From NCBI GenBank assembly GCA_003508835.1, contig PUFA01000183.1:1054001-1118000 (forward strand): DNA of 64,000 nt. Reading direction: 5' to 3'. The stretch is from Eonycteris spelaea (lineage: Eukaryota > Chordata > Mammalia > Chiroptera > Pteropodidae). The first letter of the stretch is position 1; the number at the start of each line of letters is the position of its first letter. The notes under the pieces are model-generated. The model was not told where the DNA came from, did not search any database, and saw nothing but the letters and a program-made list of their open reading frames with translations. The position numbers were made by a program, and so were the translations under genes. Positions 24,865 to 37,400 of this stretch are shown piece after piece.

Positions 24865-27005
24865 TGTGTCCTGGTGAACCTGGATCGAAATACAGACATT
24901 GGAGGACTACAGTTCATCTCAGGGTTTCATAGAGTACAAAACTGATGTGGAATTATTTTGATTTCATGAGAATTTTATTTTTGTCTTCCATTATTCTACC
25001 CCTAATCTTAAGCTTTTTGGAAGGATCTCTGTTTTACACCATATAATTTCTACTCATACTTGTATCGAAATATAAAAGTTGCTGCTCTTGTTCTTGGTGG
25101 GACATAGAGGGTGAGCCTCTGGCCCTCTGTATCTACTCTAAAGAACAAGATAGAGTTATATCAGGGATTTTGCATAAACCTGTACATGCGATTTGGATGG
25201 TGATAACGATGTAAGCGGAGCACAGTTTTTGTTCTGTTTAATCTGGGATCTCACCAGAAAAACCCAGGGGTAACCATGTTTCGTGAGGATGGTTATAAAT
25301 GATTACTTAACTCATTCTAGATGTAGGGCCTCTTTTAAAATCTGTTTAGCACATGCACTATACCAAGTGGTTAGTTTTTTAAAAGGTTTTCTATGGTGCT
25401 TAAACTGAAATACCCATCTAGATTTTAAAGGGGAGAATACACCTGTGTAATGGTGTGGCTTCCACGTTCCTGTATAAGTTTCAGAGTAGGCATCCTGGAT
25501 TTTTCCAAGAAGCTCTACTATTAAAATAGTGCCATTCATTTTCTAGGTGGGGTCATGTTATACTCTCTGGCATGTTGTTGGATGTGGCCTAGAGTATCAG
25601 GTTTGGGAAGCAGTGTGGCCTTCACCTGTGCCAACTTCCATTGTTCCCCTCCCCCAAAGAGCTTCCCGTCTGCTGGGCTGTAGGCAGAGGAAGGGGCAGT
25701 GCTGCCATGCTTTGTGAAGACCTTGTGGCCAAGAGCAGCCCTTCACTTCCGTCCCTGGGTTCTGGTCTGGGTAGGAGTCCAGAGGATTCTGTTGGACCAC
25801 TCACTGCCTCCACCATTGGAAACCCACCCAGAGAGCAGAGTGCCAAAGCCAAAAGAAGCCTTCGTTCCCTGCCTGGTGATTGAGTGACAGTGCTCATGGA
25901 TGGAGTCCTGTCCTCAAAACTAGACAAAACATAGTGTCTGTACTATACAGTGAGTAGTGTCTGGGCTGACCCCTTCTCAAGTTTATCTTGGGTCTGTAAC
26001 CCCTTGCCTTGCTTTTACGGTTGTTGGACCTTCTTATACTGGCAGTCAGTGAATTTTTATGATGACCATATGTGGGGTATGACTTTATAAATCAGTGAAG
26101 CAGAAGTAATTTTATTAAGCTATGCCATGTGTATGGACTAACATCCAAGACCCTAGTTCATATGATTCCTAGACTTGGGGACAAGCAGCCGTTTTGGGGC
26201 CATTTGGTGGAAGAGGGTCCTTCTCATCACCACTAAAGTAAGCCACCTCAGTCTGTGTTGCTCCAAGACCAGCAAGGGCTTGTTCGGTAAAAGCGTTCTT
26301 AAGCAGTCTGACGCACATGGTGCGAGTGTCTGTCCCTTCGGCAGAACGTAAACCTGGCTTGAAGCCTCCATCTCCTTAAGCTTTGTGTGCTCTGTGGAGC
26401 CGCTGTGGTAACTCCAGCCACATGCCAGGAGCAAGAGGTCAGGAGAGTGAGGTGCTGACAAACGGGGTGCTGCAGACACGGGGAGGGGCCCCTGGGCGTG
26501 GTGCTTGATGTGCTCCAGAGCTAAGGCTAGTCTTCCATTTGATTTTTCTTTAAAAGAAAATCACTTTTCTACTTTTTCTCTCCACACTTAAATGGTCAAT
26601 AACTAAGTGGTACTTTGTCTGAACAGGCCCAGATTGAAGCAGAATAGAAAATGGGACTGGCTTCCAGCAGAAAGTGAACTGCTGCAGAGTCCACGGTCCC
26701 CCCCTGCTTGGCACCTGTCAGCATGTCTCAGCCCTGTTAGCAGTAGACCTTATCACATGTCACCCTTTAAAGAGTTAACTAAATATCTTCAATAGAAACA
26801 GTTTGAGGCAAGTAAGAGTGAGTAGGGGTAAGGAATGGAAACCTGTCAGGGGAATTTATTTTTCATTTGTTTAATTCATGGTTTAATATTTAGGTATAAT
26901 AGGTACTATTTCAGATCTGTACTCCAGACAAAAATATAACTTGAAATACTATGTTTAAAGAAATTCTAGTGTTCTGTATCATTAAATTATTTGCCTAATA
27001 CTTGA
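24865..27005 (+). other. SLC25A15: Probable 3' UTR of SLC25A15
   Basis: Unique, repeat-poor sequence follows the stop codon with no splice-like break. I saw no canonical AATAAA before 28 kb. The best candidate poly(A) signal is ATTAAA at 26981-26986, followed by T/GT-rich sequence. The 3' end is inferred from this variant signal. Confidence 0.45.
26981..26986 (+). terminator. Candidate poly(A) signal ATTAAA for SLC25A15
   Basis: The second-most-common vertebrate poly(A) hexamer lies 2.1 kb past the stop codon. Downstream sequence is T-rich with gagttgtttt. It lies before the terminal exon of the converging gene at 28467-28359. Unproven. Confidence 0.35.
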
Positions 27006-28358
27006 GTATATGAGTTGTTTTAAGTATTTTATATCCATGCTAGAAACCAACTGTCAGGAATTTTTAAGAGTTATGTATATTATTTCAGGGTGGGGGTTTT
27101 ATTGCGATGAGCACTGCCTTTTTGTCAGGAAGATTTCTGATGTAAAATAACTTCACTATAGGTAAATAGACAAAAAATACATGTTCTTCATATACACTAC
27201 AGTTATGAAAGTTGGCCCACTGGAATTACACTCTCCCTCCATAAGGCTGAGGATGTGGCGTGACTGGTTTGGCAGGATGCCGTTCTATTTTCAAACTTAC
27301 TGCTATAAGTTTTGGATAATTCTATTCCAGTTTAGTAGATCCTGTTTAAGAAAACCAGTATCATTCTGATATATTTTGTAAGTTTCTTGAGTTTTTCGAA
27401 GAATCGTTCACATTGGGTTCTAAGAAAGCAACTCCCAAGAGGCCCTAAGAAGTTCTCTTTCTATGAGAGGAAGCAAAATAGTATGGTAACTCATAGTTGC
27501 CAGAAATTCTGATGCATTTTGGAGGGTTAGGGAAGAAAAACTCTAATCTTATTTCAGAAAGCAAGATTCTTATAAATTAAGGTTTCCTCTCGCTGCTGGT
27601 ATTGAAAAAGAGCCAGTTAAGCAATTTTTTCCCCCATTCACGTAAGCTTTTCAGGAATGAGCATACTGTGTTTTAGCAGAGGCACTGCTGCTGCTTAGTT
27701 GTTACCTTCATTTCCTGAAGAACTTAACTTGATCTAGGTTGTTTAGGGCCTTGCCAATTAGAGAAAAATCACTCAAATAAGATAATTTCAATGAAGACAA
27801 AACTGTTTTCAAGGATGATGGCCTTAAGATACAGTGGCAGTGAAGGCACTTGGACTAAAATAGCATCCGGTACCAAAGAGAATGATTCCCTGTGGACACA
27901 GGATTAACCAGTGTTTACAATGAAAAGGTAACCGTCACAGAGTTCCCTAAGCTTAGTGAAGTTGATGAAACAAAGCAGGGATAAATACTTGTCCAAAAAT
28001 ATATAAGTAAGGATAAACCAATAGCATTGGGGGAATGACAATTTTTAAACATCTGAATTATTTTGTTATGAGAGCATTAGTTCTTAAAAGTGATAATGTT
28101 CCCGTTTTCTGTGTTCCAAATTTATCTCAATATAGATGAAAACTGTGTGAAGTATATCCTTCAAAAAGGAAAAAAAAAAACACCACTGACATTTCTCTTG
28201 TATATACATGTAAGAGATTTCTCAAGAAGATATGTACACAGATGTAAGTATAAATATACCAGCAAGGAAAAGAGGATTTGAGGGTATAAATATGTAGCAA
28301 GGGGTGGGAAGAACATGATTCTTTCCTAGAAGAGGAGCTACACTTAATCAGCTACCAG
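27006..28358. other. Gap between the converging genes SLC25A15 and TPTE2
   Basis: About 1.35 kb of unique AT-rich sequence between the candidate SLC25A15 poly(A) site and the TPTE2 stop codon. It must hold the 3' UTR of TPTE2 on the - strand if that gene is expressed. A - strand AATAAA (ttttatt on +, near 27098) is a possible signal. Confidence 0.4.
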
Positions 28359-28467
28359 CTACAATATAACTTCTTCAAAATATACTTCGACTGCAAACTC
28401 TGGACGGTAAATTTTCCATGCTTTTGGTTTATGGGGATTATCCAATTCGTTTCTTGGAAGATAAAGC
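28359..28467 (-). CDS. TPTE2: TPTE2 terminal coding exon
   Basis: A long pyrimidine tract and acceptor (tttttttatattctag) precede 28467. 109 nt read (R)[18 protein letters not shown] and [13 protein letters not shown], then V-I-L and TAG at 28361-28359. This matches the C-terminus of TPTE2/VSP, with a three-residue V-I-L tail of its own. It lies about 3.5 kb past the SLC25A15 stop on the opposite strand. Confidence 0.92.
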
Positions 28468-31400
28468 CTAGAATATAAAAAAAGAAAAAAAAATGTTACA
28501 TTTTAGAGCTAACAGAAAAACCATGAGGTAGGGCACCCTTGTTAAAATTTAGAAAAAGTTTTGCTGTCTGTGGTTAGCCCTTTTCTGTATCTTAGCTTTG
28601 TATGAGCCTACGCTTCCATATCTCCAGTGAGATGCAAAATATCTTAATCTTGAATAACAAACAGTAACATGTTATTGATTCCTTTTAACACTGCCTTTTA
28701 TAGAATTAATGGCATCTGTGTTTAATAAATTACAATATGTGACAAACCAGCCAGAGACACTAGATGTGCTTTAAAACCTAGTAATAAAACACTGATCATC
28801 TTAAATGATGAAGTTGGCATTTTCAGCTGATTAACAATCTCATAATTATTAGAAACAGCATATTCAAGTAGTATGAAATGTTAAAGAAATCTTTAGAAAC
28901 AGGTAAAAGTGAATAGAAAAGTGATCTAACGTGTTGCCTCACCAATATGAATATGGTATTTTAAAGGGAAAAAAAAATGTGTCCTTTAGCAAGAACCATG
29001 TCTGAGGAGGGCCACTAAATGAAGTTCCACCCAGATGTCTAATTGAGGGACTTTGCTTGTGTAGTCAACATTTATTTGTATACATCTAGGGGAAAAAATT
29101 GGTAAAAATTTTCTATCGAACCCAAAGTTCCCTCGGTTGAAATCCGTTAAATGTGTGTGCATTAAAGTGTGTGCTCAGATGTTCAATTTACTGTTGCCTT
29201 ACTGGATTTGAGGTATGATTAGGTGCCGTTCAGATTTAAAGAACAGCCTAGAATATATGTAATAAAAATTTTCCATTCATGCTACATAAATCACAACCAC
29301 TTCTTCAAAATTCACCTGCATGATTTTTTGAATATTTTTTTTCCTTTTGAACTGGATGGTATGGTGATACCAATAATCTCAGATTTTCAGCACCACAGAA
29401 CAAATACATAAAGTGGAGAACTTTAGACTCAGGAATCAGTTTCCAGATATGGTAGAGGTTTCTTTGGAATAGAATCTTCATATCAATTAATTACTTTAAA
29501 AAAATGGTTCCCAATTTATTAATAGAGATCTTTTTAAATGGGAGACTTTTAATGATTTTTTTCAGCTGTGTTCATTGATACCTACTGTGTCTTATAAATT
29601 CTGCCCTAGAAATAAGTGTGTCAGTCAGCTTTTAAACTAGCTGAAGCCCCCGTAGATGATGCCTTATGTCGGCAAAGAATTTGGTGGTGGTCAGTCATCA
29701 GTAAATAACATATACTGAGGACCCGCCATATTCAGGATACTGAGCAGACTCAAACTTCCACAGCAGGGATTTATTAGCACACTCAAGAACTGCTTATAAT
29801 ACTTTCTAACTTGTAACACAGTCCTATGGCATGGACTTTGAGGATAATGCAATAATCAGTATCAAGAATAGCCATATTTTTTAAATAACCAGATTAAGAT
29901 GAGTGTGAATGAGGAATGAAGAATGGTTGCTTGAGGATTTTTTGGTTTCTATAAATTGAGCTTGTGGCAATCAGCAAAGTACTTGCCATTACACCTTACA
30001 CAGACATTAAATATAAGGCTGTTTCTACTGGATAACATCATGAGCCATACCTGTTATTTTGTATAAAAGACGTATTGAACCAAAAGAAAAATGGGCAGTT
30101 GTCATAGAATTTACGAAGATCCTAAAAAGATATGGTTTAAAAACAAGGTTATTCTTCATAGAAAAACTGATACCAAGAAATAATAAATCCAAAGGAATTA
30201 AAATTTCTTCCTTTATTCACTTACACATTTATCAAACAGTTGTAGCATTAAACATGCAGCACTTACAGTCTATAACTTTATACTCAAGATACAAAGGAGG
30301 AGGCTTTACAAGATTGCTGTTTCTCTTGTGTTTCTATAAAAATTTTCAAAGAAATGTATTTTTTCCTGTGATGGATATTTTAAATGTAGATACTGGTATT
30401 TTAATCTGCTTTAAATACTACTAAACAGAACTTACTAAGGCCTATTTACACCCAGAAATATCATCCACTTCTACAAGGAGCAGCTACATTGTATAATTAA
30501 CTCATTAATGATGATAGAAATATCTAAATTTTTAAAAAGCGCTTTCACTTCATGGCCCTTAAAATTACAAAGGTCAGATATTACTGACATCCCTGGGCCA
30601 GTGCCCCTCCACTGGTGCTCTGCTTAGAGGCCACTGATTGAGAGAGAATTGAGACTGGCTCCATTATTCAAGGGGTAACCATTCACTATGAGAACTATCC
30701 AGGTCACTCGCTTCAATACATTCACCATATCGATACTTAATAGTTTCTCCCCTAAAAGGGAGTAGGCAGGGAATGAAGGAAGGTACAGGAAATAAGTTTT
30801 AAATTGATCAATATAGTTACTTGTTGGCAGTTTCACTTGATGATTTAATAGAAAAATGAAACCGCTGAGACTTGCGTTATATTCATAGTAATTCTCAGAC
30901 ATTTTATGACTGATTAATAGAAATTATATGCTCAGAATAATGACAATGGCAGACATTCTTATTCTTCATAAAATAAATATTGGATTATTAGATGTCATCA
31001 AGTAAATGTTGGGAACATTCTCATTTTTCATAAAAGTATTGGATTAAAATACTCTTTATAATGTATCATAAACTCAGAGGAAAGTAAAATCTATTTTAAA
31101 AATTATGAGGAAGTGATTCTAGGAAACATGGCGGAGTGAGAGATGTCCTAAGATTTCTCCCCTTGAAACAACAATAAGCTGAACATTACAACTGAACAAA
31201 AAACACTCAAACTGCACACAAGCACATCTGAGCATGGGATCTGCATATAAGAGCTACCATGGGTCAGAATCCCGGATGTTGGGCGGTGGACTGGGAGAAA
31301 TGAGAAGCTTCCTATCGTAGCCACCAGAGCTCCCCAGAAGCCGGAGGAGGGGAGAAGGTGCGGTGACTTCCCTTAACAGCCTTGCCTGGAAGTGCTGGAC

Positions 31401-34400
31401 CTTTTAGCAGCCGGCATCAGGGCTCAGTTATCAGAGCAGAAACCAGAGAAGCGGGACGGGACAGCAGAGAAACAATAGTTGATTTTCACTGGCCCTGATT
31501 CCTAAACCGAGACTGATTTGCAGCTCCCAACCCCAACTCAGAGGGCTCCTCCCACATACACTCTGAGACTGAACACCACAGAACCCTAGGGGAATCTGAG
31601 CAAACACTCAGTGTCACTGACACTGACAAGGACTGAAACTGAGAGTAGTGAACATGATTAAATATCTACAAGAAAATAAAAAAGACAGTTAGGCTTTATA
31701 TAAAGCAGGGATCCAAGAGGCTTAGACGCCACCTACGGGAAACCAAAAGAAAGCGCCTTCTTTGCAGCAGGCTAGAGAGAGGCTTTACATAGTAAATTTT
31801 TTGGAAAAACAGCAGAATACACTTCCATTAATGCCCAGGCAGAGAAATAGTCCATTAAACACCATGAACAACCAATGTGACAAAGCATCTCAGAAGAAAG
31901 AGAAAAATCTCCAGAAAATAAGCTTACAGACATAGATATATGTGACTTAAATGACAGAGACTTTAGGATGGTAATTCTGAAAAATCTCAGTTCTGAAACG
32001 AGTCATATCAACAATATCAGGAATTGAAAAAAAAAAACTATATGAGCAGAGCAAGGAGACTGAAACCCTCAAAAGGAACAAATAGAACTTCTGGGATGAA
32101 GAACACACTGCAAGAGTTGAAAAATGAAATAGCAAGCTTGGGAAATAGAGTCAACCAAATGGAGGAAAGGATCAGTGATAGCGAAGACAGAAATCTAGAA
32201 ATAAATCAGAAGGAGAAGAGAGAAACAGAATAATGGAAAATAATGAAAGAGAAATTCAAGAACTAGCCATACCATCAGAGAGGAAACAAGAATGAATAAT
32301 GGGCATTCTCGAAGGGAGGAAAAGGAGCAGGGATTAGCATTTTCAGACAAATGGTGGACGAGAATTTCCCAAATCTAAGAATGAGCTGGAGCTTGCAATT
32401 CAAGAAGTCAATAGAACACCCAATTATCTCAACCCAAGAAGGCCTTCACCAAGACACATTGGATTAAAGTTATCAAAAGTCAACGACAAAGATAGAATTC
32501 TCAGGGAAGCCAGGGAGAAGAAGAAGGTAACTATAAAGGAAAACCTATTAGATTATCCTTGGACTTCTCAGCGCAAACCTTACAAGCCAGAAAGGAAAGG
32601 AATCAAATGTTTAAACTATTAAGTGAAAGGAACTACCAGCCTCAAGTAATGTATCCAGCTAAGCTCTCCTTTAGATATGAAGGAGAAATTAAGACCTTTC
32701 CAGACATACAAAAATTGAGAGAATTCTCCACTATGAGCAAGGCCTGCACTACAGGAAATACTGAAAGGGGTCAGCTCACCTAAAATAAAATGAAAAAACA
32801 AAAACAAACATAATTAAGATTAAAGTGACTATCAGGCAAATAGAAGCAGAAGAGTGCAACTCTTACTAAGAACAGGCATTATGAGCTTAAACAATAAGAA
32901 GAGATTTGCTATAGCAAGATAGTAATGAATGTTCAGCATACATAGGGACAAATTGAAACAACAATGACTGAAAGTGAATGATTCAAAGATCCAAATTCAC
33001 AAAAGGGAATGGAAATAAGTTATTCACAGAAGAAAATGGACTGTATATATAAACTATCCTTTACATATTCATAATAATGGTAACCACACAAAGATTCAAA
33101 CTGAAAATATAACATAAAACAAGAAGAACCAGAGGCAAAACCCACAAAAGCCAACCAAATAAAGAAAACAGAAACACAAGGACAAGAAGCAATGGAAACA
33201 CTGAGCTACCAGAAAGCAAAAGATAAAATGGCTATAAGAAGACCTCATATTTCAATAATCACCCTAAATGTAAATGGACTGAACTCACCAATAAAAAGGC
33301 ACAGAGTTGCAGAATGGATCAAAAACAAAAACCCAACCATATGCTGCCTCCAGGAGACACATCTCAGCTCCAAAGACAAATATAGACTCAAAGTGAAAGG
33401 TGGAAAATGATATTTCAAGCAAATGGCATTCAGAGAAAAGCAGAGTAGGTACTAATATCAGACAAAATAGACTTCAAAATAAAAAAGGTAAAAAAGATAC
33501 TGAGGGACACTTCATAATGATAAAGGAATCATGCACCAAGAAGACATAACACTTATTAATATCTATGCTCCCAATCAGGGACCCAAAATATGTAAAGCAA
33601 TTACTAACAGAACTAAAGGAGAAACAGACCAAAACACTATCAAGTAGGGGACCTAAATACCCCACTGTCAGATATGGACAGATCATCCAAACAGAAAATC
33701 AATAAGGAAATAACATCCTTAAATGACACATTAGACCAACTGGACATAATTGACATTTACAGAGCCTTCCATCCCAAAACAGCTGCTTATACATTCTTCT
33801 CTAGTGCACATGGAACATTCTCAAGAATGACCACATACTGGGACACAGAGATAGCCTCAACAAATATAAGAGGGTTGAAATCATACCAACCATATTCTCT
33901 GATCATAATGCTTTGAAACTAGAGATCAACTGCAAAAAGAAATCAGGAAGAACCACAAATACATGGAGATTAAACAACATGCTACTGAAGAATAACTGGG
34001 TCAGGAAGAAATAAAAGAGATCAAGAGATATACATAGAATAATAATGATAGTACAACATATCAAAACTTTTGGACATGGCAAAAGCAGTCATAAGAGGAA
34101 AGTTCATATCATTACAGGCCTATCTCCAAAAACAAGAATGAGCCCAAATAAACAACCTAATGCTTCATCTTAAAAAACTAAAAAGGAAGAACAAATGAAG
34201 CCTAAAGTCAGCAGAAGGAAAGAAATTCAAAATTAGAGCAGAAATAAATGAAATTAAAAACAAAAAAAAAAATAGAAAAAATGCAACAAAGAGCTGGTTC
34301 TTTGAGAAGGTTAATAAAATTGACAAACCCTGGCTAGACTCACTAAAAAAAAAAAGAAAGGACACAAATAAACAAAATCAGGGATGAAAGAGGGGAAATT

Positions 34401-37400
34401 ACAACTGACATCGCAGAAATACAAAGGATCATACAAGAATACTATGAAAAAGTATATACACCAAATTTAATAACCTAGAAGAAATGGACCAGTACTTAGA
34501 AAAATACAACCTTCCTAGACTGAATCAAGAAGAACTGGAAAATCTAAATAGACTGATCAGCAGTATGGAAATTGAAACAATCATCAAAAACCTACCAAAA
34601 AGTAAAAGTCCAGGACCAGATGGCTTCACCAGTGAATTCTACCAAACATTCAAAGATTTAATACCTATTCTCCTCAAACTCTTCCAAAAAATGAAAGAGG
34701 AGCAATACTTCCCAACTCATTTTATGAGGCCAATATTACTCTGATACCAAAACCTGGTAAAGATAACAAAAAAAGAAAACTACAGACCAATATCTCTCAT
34801 GAACACAGATGCAAAAATCCTAAATAAGATACTAGCGAACGAATACAGCAACATATTAAAAAGATTATACACCATGATCAAGTGGGCTTCATCCCAGGGC
34901 ACAGGGATGGTTCAACATATGCAAATCGATTAATGTGATACACACATAAACAAATTAAAAATAAGAATCATATGATCATATCAATAGATGCAAGAAAAAG
35001 CCTTGACAAGATACAGCATCCATTTATGATCAAAACACTTAACAAAATTGGTATAGAAGGAAAGTACCTTAACATAAAAAGGCCATATTGACAAACCCTC
35101 AGCCAACATTATACTTAATGGTGAAAAACTAAAAACCTTCCCTCTAAGATCAGGAACAAGACAAGGCTGTCCACTATTGCCACTGTTATTCAATATAACA
35201 TTGGAGGTCTAGCAAGTGCAATCAGAAAGATATAAAAGGCATCCAAATAGGAAAGAAAGTCAAACTGTCACTATTTGTGGATGACATGATTCTCTATATA
35301 GAAAACCCTAAAGACTCCACAAGAACACTACTAGAAACAATAAGCAAATACAGTAAAGTTCTGGATACAAAATCAATTCAAAAATAGCATTCCTATACTC
35401 TAATAATGAAGTGTCAGAAAAAGAAGTGGAAAAAATAATTCCTTTTGCAATTGCAACAAAAAGAATAAAATACCTAGGAATAAATTTAACAAAACATGTG
35501 AAGGACCTATATAATGAAAACTATACAAGACCCTATTAAAAGAAATCGAAGAAGATACAAAGAAATGGAAAGATATTCTGTCTTGGATTGGAAGAATCAA
35601 CATAGTTAAAATGACCATATTACCTAAAGCATTATACAGATTTAATGCAATCCCATCAAAATCCCATCAGCATTTTTTAAAGAAATAGAAACAAAAAATC
35701 ATCAGATTTGTATGGAAGCACAAAAGACCCTGAATTGCCAAAGCCATCCTGAGAAAAAAGAATGAGCTGGAGGCATCACTCTGCCCAACTTCAAATATAC
35801 TACAAAGTGACAGTAATCAAAACGGCATGGTATTGGCAGCAAAAACAGACACATGGACCAGTGGAACAGAATCGAGAGTCCAGAAGTAAACCCATATTTA
35901 TATGGGCAAATAATTTTTGACAAAAAGCCAAAAACATACAGTGGAGAAAGGAAAGCCTCTTCAATAAATGGTGCTGGGAAAACTGGAAAGCCACCTGCAA
36001 AAGAATGAAACTAGACTGTTGTCTATCACCACACACCAAATTAACTCAAAATGGATTAAGGACCTGAATATAAGACCTGAAACAATAAAATGCATAGAAG
36101 AAAACATAGGAACTAAACTCAAGGACCTTGGACTTAAAGAGGATTTTATGAATTTGACCTCAAAGGCAAGGAAGTAGCAAAAATAAATGAATGGGACTAC
36201 ATCAAACTAAAAGCTTCTGCTCAGCAAAAGAAACATGAACAAGGTAAAGAGAGCCATCCAAATGGGAAAATATATTTGCAAGCAATGCCTCCGATAAGGG
36301 CCTAATATCCAAAATATACAAAGAACTCATATGACTCAATAACAACAACAAAAAACAAACGATCCAATCAAAAAATGGGCAGAGGACCTGAACAGACACT
36401 TCTCTAGAGGACATACAAATGGCCAACAAATATATGAAAAGATGCTCAACATCGCTAGCTATTAGGGAAATGCAAATCAAAACCACAATGAGATACCATC
36501 TCACACCTGTTAGAATAGCTATAATCAACAGACAAGTAATAACAAATTTGGAGAGGATGGAGAAAAAGGAACCCTCATACACTGCTGGTGGGACTGCAAA
36601 TTGTACAGCCACTATGGAAAACAGTATGGAGGTTCCTCAAAAAACTAAGAATTGATCTACCATATGATCCAGCAATCCCTCTACTGGGTATTTACCCCAA
36701 AGACTTGAAAACCCATATCCAAAAGATATTTGCACACCAATGTTCATAGCAGCATTATTCACAGTGGCCAGGACATGGAAGCAACAAAGTCCTATGATAG
36801 ATGATTGGCAAAGAAGCTGTGGTACATATATACAATGGAATATTACTCAGCCATAAGAAGAGATGAAATACTGCCATTTGACAACATGGATGGATCTCGA
36901 GATAATCATGCTAAGCGAAATAAGCCAGACAGAAAAGTTGAAAATCATATGATATCACTTATATGTGGGATATAAACCTAAAAGCAACAAATGAGCAGGA
37001 GAAACAAACAGAGACTCATGGATATAGACAATGTACTAGTGGTTACCAGAGGGTAGGGAGTAGGGAGGAGAGCGAGGCAGATGGGGTAAAGGGAGTCAAA
37101 TATAGGGGAGTATGGGGAGGGTGAAGTGGGTCAGGGGATCAATACATGGTAGCTGAAGGAAACTGGACTTTGGGTGGTAAACACACAATAGAATATGTAG
37201 ATGTCAAATTATAATGTATACTGAAAATTATTATAATTTATTAACCAATGTTACCCCAATAAACTTAATTAAAAAATAAATTAAAAAATTAAAATAAAAA
37301 ACACAAAAATTATGAGGAAGCAATGTGCTTTTAAATACACATAAAAATGTGACCAGTGCTATGTGGAGAAACATGCTTTTTAAAAACATCTTAATTTCTG

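Noticed and set aside
30059..30424. 121-aa + strand ORF
   Set aside because: It is the antisense shadow of the TPTE2 exon at 30051-30121 plus AT-rich intron; no domain.
36202..36612. 136-aa - strand hydrophobic ORF
   Set aside because: Antisense of L1 ORF2; A-rich L1 coding strand yields Phe/Leu-rich frames on the other strand.
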